Part shown: one piece after another, positions 1 to 10,400 of the stretch
How positions within the stretch are numbered: the first letter of the stretch is position 1
Layout of the letters: every line of letters starts with the position of its first letter
NCBI GenBank assembly: GCA_030998225.1
Contig: JAPYXD010000714.1
Location: 2,728,001-2,792,000 of the forward strand
Length of the DNA: 64,000 nucleotides
Direction: 5' to 3'
DNA from: Diplolepis rosae
Taxonomy: Eukaryota > Arthropoda > Insecta > Hymenoptera > Diplolepididae
Position numbers and translations under genes: made by a program
Notes under the pieces: model-generated
What the model saw: the letters and a program-made list of their open reading frames with translations, nothing else
Databases searched by the model: none
Told to the model about the DNA's origin: nothing

Positions 1-1019
1 TACCCGCACTTTTAGCTAATGTTGTAGCTTTATATTGCAGAGCACTTTTATTCTTGTATAGCGCTTTAGCGCTTAAGGAAAATATACAAGATGTAAAATG
101 TGGTACATATAAGACACTAATCAATATATAAACACATATAAAACATAAAAACATATAGTATATAAAATAAATATTTTTCTAATTTGGAAAAATAAAATCC
201 AAAATCCTGCGCGGATAAGCGAGCGCAATAGCTGAAAATAAAATTCAGTAGGAAAGAAAATAATAATATTCAAGAAGAATATGAAATAGAAAATTTCAAA
301 ACTCAACTCAAAATTTAAAAATTGAGTTTTAAGTATTTACTGAAATTTTTAAGCTTCATAAGAGAAAGGAAGCTTGTTCACAAAATGAAGGCTTTTGTGA
401 ATATTTTTTTCCCGATGATTCGAACTCCTTTTAGCCGTTGGACGCCATTTATAACGGGTGACCTCCGCTGAAACGTCAAAAAATAAAAATGCATTTAACA
501 AGGCGGACCCGAGGTATTAATGATGAAACAAACAAAAAAGAGAAACGGCCAGAAAAGCAATCAAAAATAAAGAATCTTATGAGCAGCTCTCAGACACACA
601 CCTTCTCCATAAGGACCCAACCTCTAACCTAAATCCCAAAACACTCGCCAACGAAGATTTTCACAAGGATTCCAACCTAAATTTCTAAATAATCAATAGA
701 GATATCCTTTTAACCCTTATAACCATATAATACCGAGGATGAATCAATTAGCGATAGGCACGGTATTAGGTCGAACACAGCCTGCTATAGAATTTCCAAC
801 AGAAAATCGAAAAAATAACTCGAGAGAATATGTACCACAAAGTTCTAAAAAACAAATCAAAAGTAACAAGAACTGAGACCAGAAAAGCAGAAAAAACGAT
901 AGAGTACAAGACAATTCAAATTGTTTGAAACAAAGTACATACTCACATAATGCGAGCGTGAATGAGAATTCAATACAGTTAAACTGCTACAATAATAAAA
1001 CCTATGATCAGAAGGCCAG
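1..1019. other. AT-rich stretch without a recognisable gene
   Basis: I find no coding region or RNA gene that I can defend. The part from about 480 onward precedes Ty3 protease fragments in the same orientation, so it may hold decayed gag or leader sequence, but no zinc knuckle or capsid motif is readable. A short segment near 410-430 contains a TTCGAA-like T-loop word without the rest of a tRNA. Confidence 0.4.
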
Positions 1020-1390
1020 AATATTTCAATTTGGATACAGAGGAATTAAATGAATAAGGTTTGAAGAAGACTTATCTAGAATATTAGTTGATACAGGGAC
1101 CATATATTCATATGTTGACAAAGAACTACTAGCTAAAATTCTAAATACAAATTATTCGATTTTTGAACCAATCTCATGAAGTCTAATTGTAGCGTATGGA
1201 GAAACCGTGGAAATAATAGGATGGAATATTTAAATTCGGATACAGAGGAATTTGAAGACGATTTATTCAAAATATTAGCTGACACAGGGATCACACACTT
1301 ATATGTTAGCAAAGAACTACTGGGAAAAATTGTAAGTTCAAAGTATTCGATTTTTAAACCGATCTCTCAAAGTCGAATAAAATCAATACG
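1020..1390 (+). pseudogene. Ty3-type retrotransposon protease fragment, tandemly duplicated
   Basis: Two similar copies of a retropepsin-like segment lie head to tail. The first reads ILVDTGTIYSYV from about 1081 and the second ILADTGITHLYV from about 1272; both keep the catalytic Asp-Thr-Gly. Both continue into a KELL-K-I helix and a YSIF-PIS segment. The first copy goes on to an AYGETVEIIG strand, comparable to ANGQKLEITG in the complete Ty3 element at 11-18 kb; the second does not. Stops and indels separate the copies, so this is a relic. It belongs with the pol fragments at 2810-3340, from which it is separated by LINE and mariner debris. Confidence 0.65.
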
Positions 1391-1796
1391 GGAACGATCA
1401 GTTGGACTGTTCTCAGTCGCAGACTGCGGAGTCCTGTGCTGAGATCCTGAAGGTGATGAAGGCCAGAGTGAACCTCTCAGATGAAAGTTTGCTCTGGCTC
1501 AGGAAAGTTACGGGTCGGATGGGTAAACTGCCGCATTAGGGAGCATGCCTGGGTTGCAAAACAAGAGACAGGGATATGTCGATGTCTCGCGTGGCTGCAT
1601 GCGCCCTGGCAGGAATGATGCCTGCTGTAGGTACGGTGACGCGACGCACAGGGCCAAGGAGTGCCCCCCCCCCCCGATGCCAAGCATGCACTTATCGGAG
1701 CAAAAAAGATGTTTCGGGCAGAGCTCCTGATGCAAACGGCCAGGGAGAGAGGGGCCGACGTGCTGCTCATGAGTGAATATCAATGAATATAATATA
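1391..1796 (+). pseudogene. R1-like LINE relic: ORF1 knuckle and start of endonuclease
   Basis: Near 1425-1475 the reading SCAEILKVMKARVN matches SYADILREMKAKVN of the longer LINE copy at 36.9 kb. Around 1600-1680 a degenerate CCHC knuckle (CCRYGDATHRAKEC, second Cys replaced by Tyr) is followed by a run of C. From about 1730 the frame for ARERGADVLLMS matches the start of the endonuclease (ARKRGADVLLIS at 37.64 kb). Most of ORF1 is deleted between these landmarks and the frames do not join. Confidence 0.6.
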
Positions 1797-2082
1797 CGAG
1801 GTCTGTCTGGAGAGTATCGGGTCTACCTTTATATCTCCGCGCCATAGTGTTCGAGCGACTTCTGCGGGACATGAACGTTTACAGTAAAGCCTCACAAACC
1901 TATTGGTTGCTTGCTGACACCTGCCTGACACCTGCCGGACGTATAATTCATGCGCAGCGTGTCTTTGTTTACAAAGCTATTTTTGAATTCAGCAAAACAT
2001 GAATGAAAGAGTAGTATAATCGTTTCAAAGGAGGCTGGACTTCTGTTGATAGTGATTCTCGTTCTGGCCGACCTGCGGTCAG
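1797..2082 (+). mobile_element. 5' fragment of a mariner element
   Basis: A TA dinucleotide at 1795-1796 is followed by CGAGGTCTGTCTGG, which resembles a mariner terminal repeat. At about 2015-2082 one frame reads RFKGGWTSVDSDSRSGRPAV, the end of the transposase helix-turn-helix region in SETMAR-like mariners. The catalytic domain and right end are missing and LINE reverse-transcriptase sequence resumes directly at about 2083. I infer insertion into the LINE followed by deletion. Confidence 0.55.
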
Positions 2083-2805
2083 AAACCTCTGGAGGATGTC
2101 TCATCCTATAGACCGATATGTCTATTGGATACAGTGGGGAAGCTTCTGGCGAAGTTGATTCTACAACTGCAGAGTTACATGGTTGGCGGAAACAGTCTCG
2201 CAGTGAACCAGTTCGGCTTTCGGAAAGGCAGGTCCACAGTGGACGCCATCCAGGCAGTGGTGGACATCATGACTGAAGCAAAAACAGGAATTGGTAAACG
2301 TAAGGGATTCTTCGCGTTGATTAGCATTGACATACGCAATGCGTTTGATACCACGAGATGTAAGAACTGCATCGAGGCGATGATGCGTAAAGAGGTTCCA
2401 GACTACTTGTTGCGGATGATAGACAACTATCACAGTAACAGGTAGGTTGTATTCGAAGGCGACGAATAGTCTCTCAAAGAAAAGATGACATGCACTGACG
2501 CTCAGGGGTCGCGGGTAGGATTATTCGTGTAGCGTGTCATGCATGATGATTTCCTTTGCATGGACCTACCTGCTGGAACGACCGTCATCGGCTTCGCAGA
2601 TGAAGCCCTTGTCGTGTGCGCCACTGAAGATGTCGGAATACTGAAGCTGAGGATCAACGAGACTCTGTGGAGGGCAAAGCGTTTGTTGGATAGTAGAGGT
2701 CTGAAAATGGCCCCTAAAAAGACTGAGGCTCTGCTGGTCACGGGAAGCAGATCCTCTCAGTACCCGAAGATTGTTCTTAGGGAACCCAAAGTCGTGTAAA
2801 AGATG
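2083..2805 (+). pseudogene. R1-like LINE reverse transcriptase fragment
   Basis: Reading starts with PLEDVSSYRPICLLDTVGK, the RT block found at 38.94 kb in the longer copy, then NQFGFRKGRSTVDAIQAV, SIDIRNAFDTTR and EVPDYLLRMI. After stops near 2443 and 2530 it resumes with the active-site block GFADEALVVCA and ends with RGLKMAPKKTEALLVTG. The catalytic box is FADE, whereas the family has F-x-D-D, so the second Asp is lost. Ty3 sequence follows from about 2810. Confidence 0.75.
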
Positions 2806-2809
2806 AATA

Positions 2810-3340
2810 CTATATTAAGTACCTGGTTTTTCTTGATTTTAGAAAAGTAAATGAGATAACAAAAAAAATGTGTACCCAATTCCATTAACGAATGGAATTT
2901 TGGATACCTTACGATCGGCAAAATTCATTTGAAAAATAGATTTGAAGTCGGTACATTTACAAATACCTTTAGAAGACAATTCAAAATCTATCACCGCATT
3001 CATACTCCCTGGAAGGGGTATGTATCAATTTCAACGGATGTATTCGGAGGTAATTAGGTACATGAAAAACTGCAAAATCTTTCAAAGGACGAAACCTAGC
3101 AACCAGGCAAAAATAGGACTAATGGGGAAAAGATTCATCGAAGAGCTATGGACCATGGTAGCAGCTGACATTATGGGACCGTTTCCGTTGAGAAAAAAAG
3201 GGAAAAATCGATACCTATTAGTGTTTGTAGGTCTTTTCACTTAATGGGTCAAGATTATTCCTATTAAAAAAAACCAACGGAAAAACAATCGAATCCGAAT
3301 TTCATAAACTGTTTGGAATTAAAATGGGTGAGCCTCCGCA
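2810..3340 (+). pseudogene. Ty3-type pol fragment with RT-to-integrase deletion
   Basis: Pieces in several frames read FRKVNEITKK, then VHLQIPLEDNSKSITAF and PGRGMYQFQRM, matching the RT start of the complete Ty3 copy (FRKVNKITKK, YHQIPLEEESRKITAF). The text then jumps to integrase: SEVIRYMKNCKIFQRTKP and EELWTMVAADIMGPFP, matching SETLKYVKECDTCQRIKP downstream of the complete element's RNase H. Palm, RNase H and the start of integrase are therefore deleted. A stop at 3242 and frameshifts follow. Confidence 0.75.
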
Positions 3341-3420
3341 AATCGGGTGTTCCTGAAAGAGAAATCACATACCATCCTCACCGACACTTGCGCCGATTTA
3401 TAAACAAGGTATGGTAAGAA

Positions 3421-3579
3421 ATGGGTAGAGAGGAGGAGAAGAAGGGAAGCGGCAGAGAGGAACGACAAAGAGAGGAACAAGAGAAAATTAGGGAGGAATG
3501 GAGGCAACTAAGGAAAGCGAGGGAATTGGAGAATATTGAGCATTGCCAGAGAGCAGGGTTCAAATTAAAAAAGGACTAA
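3421..3579 (+). other. 52-codon charged ORF, unrecognised
   Basis: An ATG-to-TAA frame encodes a Glu/Arg-rich, probably helical peptide with stretches such as GREERQREEQEKIREEW. It lies just downstream of the Ty3 integrase fragment and may be the charged tail of another retroelement protein. Composition alone does not prove translation. The opposite strand is also open here because of the purine-rich sequence. Confidence 0.25.
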
Positions 3580-4276
3580 ACCAACAACCTAATAAAAATC
3601 CTTATTGGTTCCACCTGTAGCAAAAATCAGAATAAACATAATTTTGATACAGAATTTATTTTTTCTCTTTCTATTCTGATGGATAGTTGACTCGGGACGG
3701 AAACATTGATGTCACATTTTGTTTTTTTTTCTTTCTCTTATATATTGCAAGGCGGTAAATCACGTTATGGTCTCTCTCGACCGGCAACGACAGGGTCGAG
3801 CCGAAACATTTAATTGGTTGCCTGACACCGTCGTTGCCCCAAGCAATGATACGCGGGGCACGATATTGGGAAGAGTTGACATTGGTCCGAACTGGGTCGG
3901 GATCACCTGAGGGACCCCGAGGAGCGAAATGTCAAATCGCACGAGCGACATTAGTCTTTTTACTGTCGGCTAGTTCAGGGCTTACTTTGTCTCCTTAAAA
4001 ATTAAGAATTGTCCGTTCGTTTGTGGTTGAACTTGTATACCTTACTTTCGAAGTATAGGTCCAAATAAAGTTTTTACTACTGTCAGTGCCTGTGTTTAAG
4101 TGTGTTTGTCCTACTTCTTTGCATCCTATTCCCCTATCCCCTCCCTGGATAGCACTCCGCTATAAAATACCTAATGTGTTTTTCCCCTTATATATGGTAG
4201 ATTCCTACATATGTTCCGACATTGCCTCAAAAATAAAAAATTTGAGTATTATTTGAAATACATTTTAAATATTTAC
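3580..4276. other. Non-coding stretch, possible LTR-like sequence
   Basis: No gene is recognised. AATAAA near 4063 and a GC-richer block at 3780-3960 could belong to a solo LTR or a retroelement 3' end, but I could not find a matching second copy or a target duplication. It lies in the intron downstream of the last visible VPS36 exon. Confidence 0.3.
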
Positions 4277-4492
4277 CATCTCAGCAATAGATTCGATGAT
4301 AACAACATCGTCGAGAGATCTCATTTGAAGCATCATAACGCCACTCTCAAAAACCCTGAGGACAAGTGGCAAATTTGAAGCTTCTAGTTGTCTACTTGCA
4401 TTAAGTAAATCTTCAGGGGATAAGAGTTCCAAGCCTCGTGCCCTATTAACCCGACAATACGCATCAGTTAACGTCATCATGCCTCCCACTTC
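4277..4492 (-). CDS. VPS36: VPS36 exon, first EAP30 winged helix
   Basis: 216 bp, 72 codons, phase 0 at both ends. The acceptor is TTTTTACAG before GAAGTGGGA and the donor is GATG then GTAAAT at 4276-4271. It encodes the segment around RARGLELLSPEDLLNASR. The open frame runs a few codons into the intron before a stop, which is not the protein end. Confidence 0.88.
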
Positions 4493-7400
4493 CTGTAAAA
4501 ATTAAATTGTCAATATAAAATCAAAATAATCTTTATAAATTAAATTTTTGTAAAAACTTACATTTATTGGTTCTTCCAAAATCTCTACAAGTTGTCCTGC
4601 TAATCCTCTGAAATACTCATGACGACTCTTGTAGGCATCCCTTGTAACTGGATCATCAATTCCTAAGCTCATTAGATAAGATTTAAATTTGACGGTTTCA
4701 TTTTCCGTAATATCACCTTGTCTTTCCTGAAATTTTTCCCGGGTTATGAAAGTCCATTACATAATATAGTCATTAACAATCACCCTTATTTTTGCAGAGA
4801 TGATCTTCGAAATTGCAACCATATCTTTTGCCATATCCATTAGCTTCTTCAAATCTTGAAACGCCATTGAAATACTTTGTTCTGTCACTTTTTGTTTTTC
4901 TTGAAGGTTCCTCTCGATTCCTATGATTCCGGTGCGAGTCTTCATAACCGGTAAGCGATTTGTGTTGCTAAAATTGCTCTCTGACTATCAAAAAAAGTTT
5001 TATTTTTCTGATTAATTGAAAACAAATATTTACTAATTCTTTAAGGGGTTATTTCGGTTTTTAAGTTTAAAGAAATCGAATTTTTTTTTCTATTTCCTTA
5101 TTGCACAACTTAGAGAGAACATGCGAATAACATTTTGGTGTCATATCTTTATTAGTTTCGAAGATATACGCATTTGCAAAGTACCGTGCACCTTGCGCGC
5201 TCGGCTTCGGCAAACTTTCAACGTGTTTTTCTCGGAACCACGTTTTCAATGCTTCTTGAAAATTTTCCTCGAGAACTGTAACCCATAATCCGATAAATAG
5301 ATACTAAAAATAACCGTCGCAACCTGAGGAAAAAGACAAACTAGAATAATTGTAATGCGATAATATTTACTATGTTTAGACAGTAAAACACTTCAAGAGA
5401 AAGGTTGACAAACGATTTTATTTCTGATCAGTCACCATTTGTTTATGACAAAAACAAATCGCATTATTCTAGTTTATCTTAAAGCAGCTGTTCTACGGAT
5501 TACAAAGACTTTTAATTTTCTTGTTTTAAATGACGCAAACTAATGCAATCCTGTCAAGAATTGAGTACTCTCATTCGTGCAAGGTTCGCTTTGCATCCCT
5601 GCTGCGTCAACAATTTTCAATGATTCTACCGTTTTTATAAGATGATGATATTGTATTTAAAAGGCAAAAAAACCACAATAGTCTAATTGTTCTTTTTCTT
5701 TAAAAACAATCTTTAAGATATGTACGATTTCGGCCTCAAAAACCGGAATACCCCCTCAAGCAATAGATCATCACAGATATGTACGCTCACTTAATATTAA
5801 AATTTTTTTTCTTCAAATCAATGGATAGATAATTTGATGTTTTATTTTTACAATCCTGTAAGTTTAACGTTTTCTGTTACCTCACGCCTACCAGCAGGCA
5901 ACTTGTTATACAGCGAAGTTATAAATGATTGATTCAAAAATTGAAATTTTCCATAGAAAGATTTTAAAATTCTTTAAATATTAAAAAAAATACTGAAACT
6001 TCTGAATGGTTGGAAAATATAATTCAAAATAGAATTTAGGATTGGGATTAAATTATGAACTTAATATTTTGTACCAATACACTGTCACTCACGATGCAGC
6101 CGTTTAGAGGAACTCACAAAGCTTACGTGACACTGAAAGAAGTGCGGGACTTCAAACTCTTGAAGGCGGCCTACTTTTACTACTTTACAGTTTACGCTTG
6201 CGCAAAAAACCATATTCTTACTGCAAAAGCTCTATTTGAGTGGGTGTAAAGAATTGCAAAGAGACTTTGATTTTTTTTTAGGATCAAAGAAACTCAGGCA
6301 GTAACCATCGAGATGCTAAAACCCAGATTTAACCGTACAAGAACGATACCAAGCACATTTCAGTTCCATGCTCTCATCCCTGATAACGATGGCCAATTAC
6401 AGATGAAGAATTTCTTAGCTTCTACACACACAAAAAGGAAAAAAATAAAAAAGAGGCCATCTGTCAAAGCAAGCGGAATAGTAAAAAAATTATCAATCAA
6501 AAAGCAGAAAGATAAAAAGTAAACTACCCTTGATCATCACTAATTTTAAAACATGTTTTCGTAATAAATAACAAATAATAACAACCATTCTCATACTTAC
6601 AATAGAATAAATTTTGAGAAGTACATTTAGTTAAATTCAATAAATTTGATAATTTTGAATTATGTTCCATTCCAATAGTAACTGAAAGGCAGGCATTAAA
6701 TCAAATTAATGACAGTCTCAACCCTGTGAAATGGTGAGAGCAATTATATTTATAACCAAAAACAATAATCACCACAAGGAATCGATTCGGGAACGTTTTG
6801 CGGAGTTAACGTACGAGTAGTCACGAATGCTGACAGTGTTTTAATTTCACTCTGTATTTGATTTGTCAAAAAGAAAAACAAAAACCTCCATGTCCTTCAG
6901 GGCTTCAAAAGTAAAGATCCCAATAAATAACTTCTAAATTACCAGGAAGAGTCTGAGAATTGTGAATAACCACATGATTTAAGAAAGACGTTATACTAGA
7001 CAAGTGAGTCTTATTATTCAGACCTGTTATGACCACTGTGAGGGTTCATTGCCCTCGATTTCGCGTCTATACGAGTCTTTACTCAATGCCTGCTTAACGA
7101 AGCTGACTGTATCAAACTGCATTCGTACGGTATGTTGTTTTTAAAGCATATTTTCATTTCAATACTTATTTTTATTTATTATATGCTCCACTCTTGTGAA
7201 AAACTACTATTTTAATTTTGTCAAATAAAGTAAACTATAAAAAATATTAATATTATAAATCAAAATTGATGAATTAATAAAATTTTGGAGCGTAATCAAT
7301 TTCTGTTATTTTTTTACTGGAATATAGAATATTGTAACTATTTATGTGTCACGTCCTGTGACCAACAATATTTATTTATTTACAATATTAAACTATGTAA

Positions 7401-10400
7401 AAATAATAAAAAGAATTCAGGATGGTACGTGCATAAGCAACAGGTTTTTAAAAAGTATTGATTAAATGAAAATAGAATGCATGGAAGTAAAATTGTAATA
7501 GGGAGAGAGAAAATAGTGAATTTATAAATAGAAAAACATCGTAAAAATCTTAATTATGTGTGAACGAGGGTACCCCATCTGAATGTGCTAAGTACACACG
7601 AACATTGACCGGCGCTGCAAAGGAGAGAAATCAAAAAGTAAATCGACTTGAGAAGAAGGAACTTCGGGGAAACCAGAAGAGGAAAAACCAAGGCTAACAT
7701 AATTTCCCCTTTTTCCTCCAATACACAAAAATGCTGATCAAAGGAGAAGAGGCCAGCTCAGCCACGTGCCAAGGTCAGACCAACATCGGAGAAATATTAG
7801 TGAAATACCAGGGCAAATCAAGCTTCAGGAAGTATCAATAGAAAAATGGTGAACATGTCAGTATCGCCCGGAAAAATGTCCATAAAAGCACCTGCAAATC
7901 AGGAAATCTTCAGTGACTTTCAGACCATCTTCAACCTTGGAACTCTCCTCAAGGGGTAATTTTAGACCCAGCTTCGACATAGTTACTCTGCACGAAAAGA
8001 GTAACTCCGAGATATTTTACCGGTCACTCGCTTCATCATTTATCATTGCGTTCGTCATCAGTAAAAAGGTGAAATTCAAGTAAAATTGACTGTGGATATG
8101 CATAGAAATAACGTAACAATCCTGAAATCCCAGAGATAAAGGTTAATATTCATACTGCTAACATTTTTTGAATTATTGGATCTATAACTTAATTCGTGTG
8201 TTTTTTTTCTTCAAAATTTGAACGTTTATTTAAGAAAAACATGTACAATATTATTATTTAAAGTATTGCTCATCTGAAGCTATGACTTTTTCCCATCTTT
8301 CTGGCAATTTGTAAATTCCGTCCCAAAAGAACTGCGCCGGTTTCGCGGCCAAGAATGAATCAAGCCAATTTTTGATACCCTGTTCAAATATGAACCGTAT
8401 TCCAGCAGTGTTGCCAGATGGCTGAGTCGCTTTCCCATAGATTAGTTCCTATTTTCCACTAAAAAAAAAAAAATTAGGAATTTATTTCAAAACAGTAAAT
8501 AATGAGAAATTATATTGATTAATATTTAATCGCTGCTAATGCCTTTAAAAGTGTTGATGAAATCAAAGAATATTATAAATATGGCTCTTTTTTCAAGAAA
8601 TTTTATTGACTATTTAAAGGAAAGATAACAGTTATACTTGTAATTTACTTGTGATTGGTCATGACAACACACTTGTACAATAAACTAATAAAATTGAGCG
8701 TTAATATTCGGTTGGGAAGTACAACCAATCACTTGACTTATTTCAAATTAAACAATTACGGTGATTGGAGGATATTAGAGATTTTTAAATAAAATGAGAT
8801 AAACCCCTAAAAAACCCTGAATAAAAAAACCACAAAATTTTCCCACTAAAGAATTTCTCCCCCTAAATTTCTCACTGAAGGACCAAAAATCCCCTAAATC
8901 TAGTGGAAAAACCCCTAATCTGGCAACACTGTATTCCAGTCAGGGCGTTCTGCATCGACCGGAAAAAATGGTAGTCAGAAGGGGCAAGGTCTGGGCTATA
9001 AGGCGGGCGGGGTAAAACTTCCCATCCACTGTTTTCCAAATAGTTCTTAAGCGGAATAGCAACATGGGGCCGAGCGTTGTAATGATGGAAAATTATTGCC
9101 TCGTGTATGGTCGCATATTCCGGGCGTTTTTCAGCTATTGATCTCTTCAAACGGATTACTAGTGTTTGATAGCGTTCCCCATTGATGGTTTCACCCGGTT
9201 TTAGCAGCTCATAATACAGCACATCCTTCTGATCCCACCAAATACAGAGCATTCCCTTCGCGCCATGGATATTCGGTTTTGCCGTTGATTTGGCTGGTTG
9301 GCCGGGTTTCACATATGATTTTTTGCGCTTGGGGTTGTCGTAATGGATCCATTTTTTATCAAAAGTAACGATCCGATGCAAACATGACTCCTTTTTGTGG
9401 CGTTCCAGCAGCATTTCGGACATGCAAAACTGCCTTTCAACGTCTCTCGGCTTGAGTTCATGTGGAACTCAATTTCCTTGCTTTTGAATGTATCCGACTA
9501 TTTTTAAACTTTTGAAATGGCTGCTTGAGTGACTCCCAAAGATTCTGCGAGCTCTTCTTGTACTTGGCAACAATCTTCATCAGGTAATGCTTCCAGTTCT
9601 TCATCTTCAAACTTTTTTGGCTGCCCAGGACGTTCTTCGTCTTCCAAGCCGAAATCATCACTTTTAAATCGTGCAAACGACTTTTGGCACGTTTGTTCAG
9701 CTAGAGCATGTTCACCATAAACTTCCACCAAAATAGGATGACTTTCGGTAGCAGTTTTCTTCATATTAAAGTAATGAAGAAGAACTCCCCACAAAAACAC
9801 TTTTTCAGGCACAAACTTCGACATATTTGAGTGAAAAAAAAATTATTGTTGCTTACACTTCAAATGAATGACGTGTACTGAAAAAGACGCAAAATGACAG
9901 TAGCTTTCCAACGCATGTTCGGAATATTGGAACAATGGAATAATAATCAAGTTACGCCATCACTTAGCAAACCGCACGAATTAAGTTATAGCTCCAATAC
10001 ATAATCATTAATACTTTTTTATATACGGAAAAGAAATAATTATCGAACTTATTTTTTACAACAATAAACTGTGACCTGACGTTTAGTAATATTCTCTCCA
10101 AAATTTCGACTTTTCGAAATAACCCTCTTTAGCTTTGAGCACCATCGCGTAAATTACTGAAGTTTTGGCAGGTCCTTTATCTACTGCAATATATTTGTTT
10201 CTATACATAAAATTTTGTTATTCTTCTGAAGAAAATTAGAAGTGTACAAAACTTACATATGCTTTGAAAAAAATTCCTTAATCTAGGTATTAATCTAGGT
10301 TTTTTAGAATTTTCCCTGAGAAAAAATTATCCAATCAAATAGATCTAGGTAGTGGTATATTATATAATTTTTAAAACAATTACAAGAATCTCGTGAACTC

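Larger units (their letters stand above)
8176..9997 (-). mobile_element. Mariner transposon, interrupted by a hAT-type element
   Basis: TA at 8174-8175 and 9998-9999 flank terminal inverted repeats TTGGATCTATAACTTAATTC (left) and, read inward from the right, TTGGAGCTATAACTTAATTC. Without the 526-bp insert and its 8-bp duplication the element is 1288 bp, the normal mariner size. The transposase runs on the minus strand. It sits in a VPS36 intron, antisense to the exon at 6282-6522. Confidence 0.9.

Noticed and set aside
405..450. T-loop-like word GAGTTCGAATC on the minus strand
   Set aside because: Only the T-loop is suggestive; acceptor and anticodon stems are missing.
3640..3690. CTGATGG ... 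GGAAAC resembling a hammerhead core
   Set aside because: The G-A core after CUGAUG is broken and no stem II can form between the two halves.
3770..3820. CTCGACC ... GGGTCGAG CC GAAAC hairpin resembling hammerhead stem II
   Set aside because: No CUGAUGA or close variant precedes the hairpin (the text reads CGTTATGG), so it cannot be supported as a ribozyme.
4265..4489. 74-codon frame as a complete small protein
   Set aside because: Its start and stop are artefacts; the segment is an internal VPS36 exon bounded by splice sites.
5067..5249. 60-codon minus-strand frame in the VPS36 intron
   Set aside because: Reasonable amino-acid composition but no recognised family, no splice signals in register and no support from neighbours.
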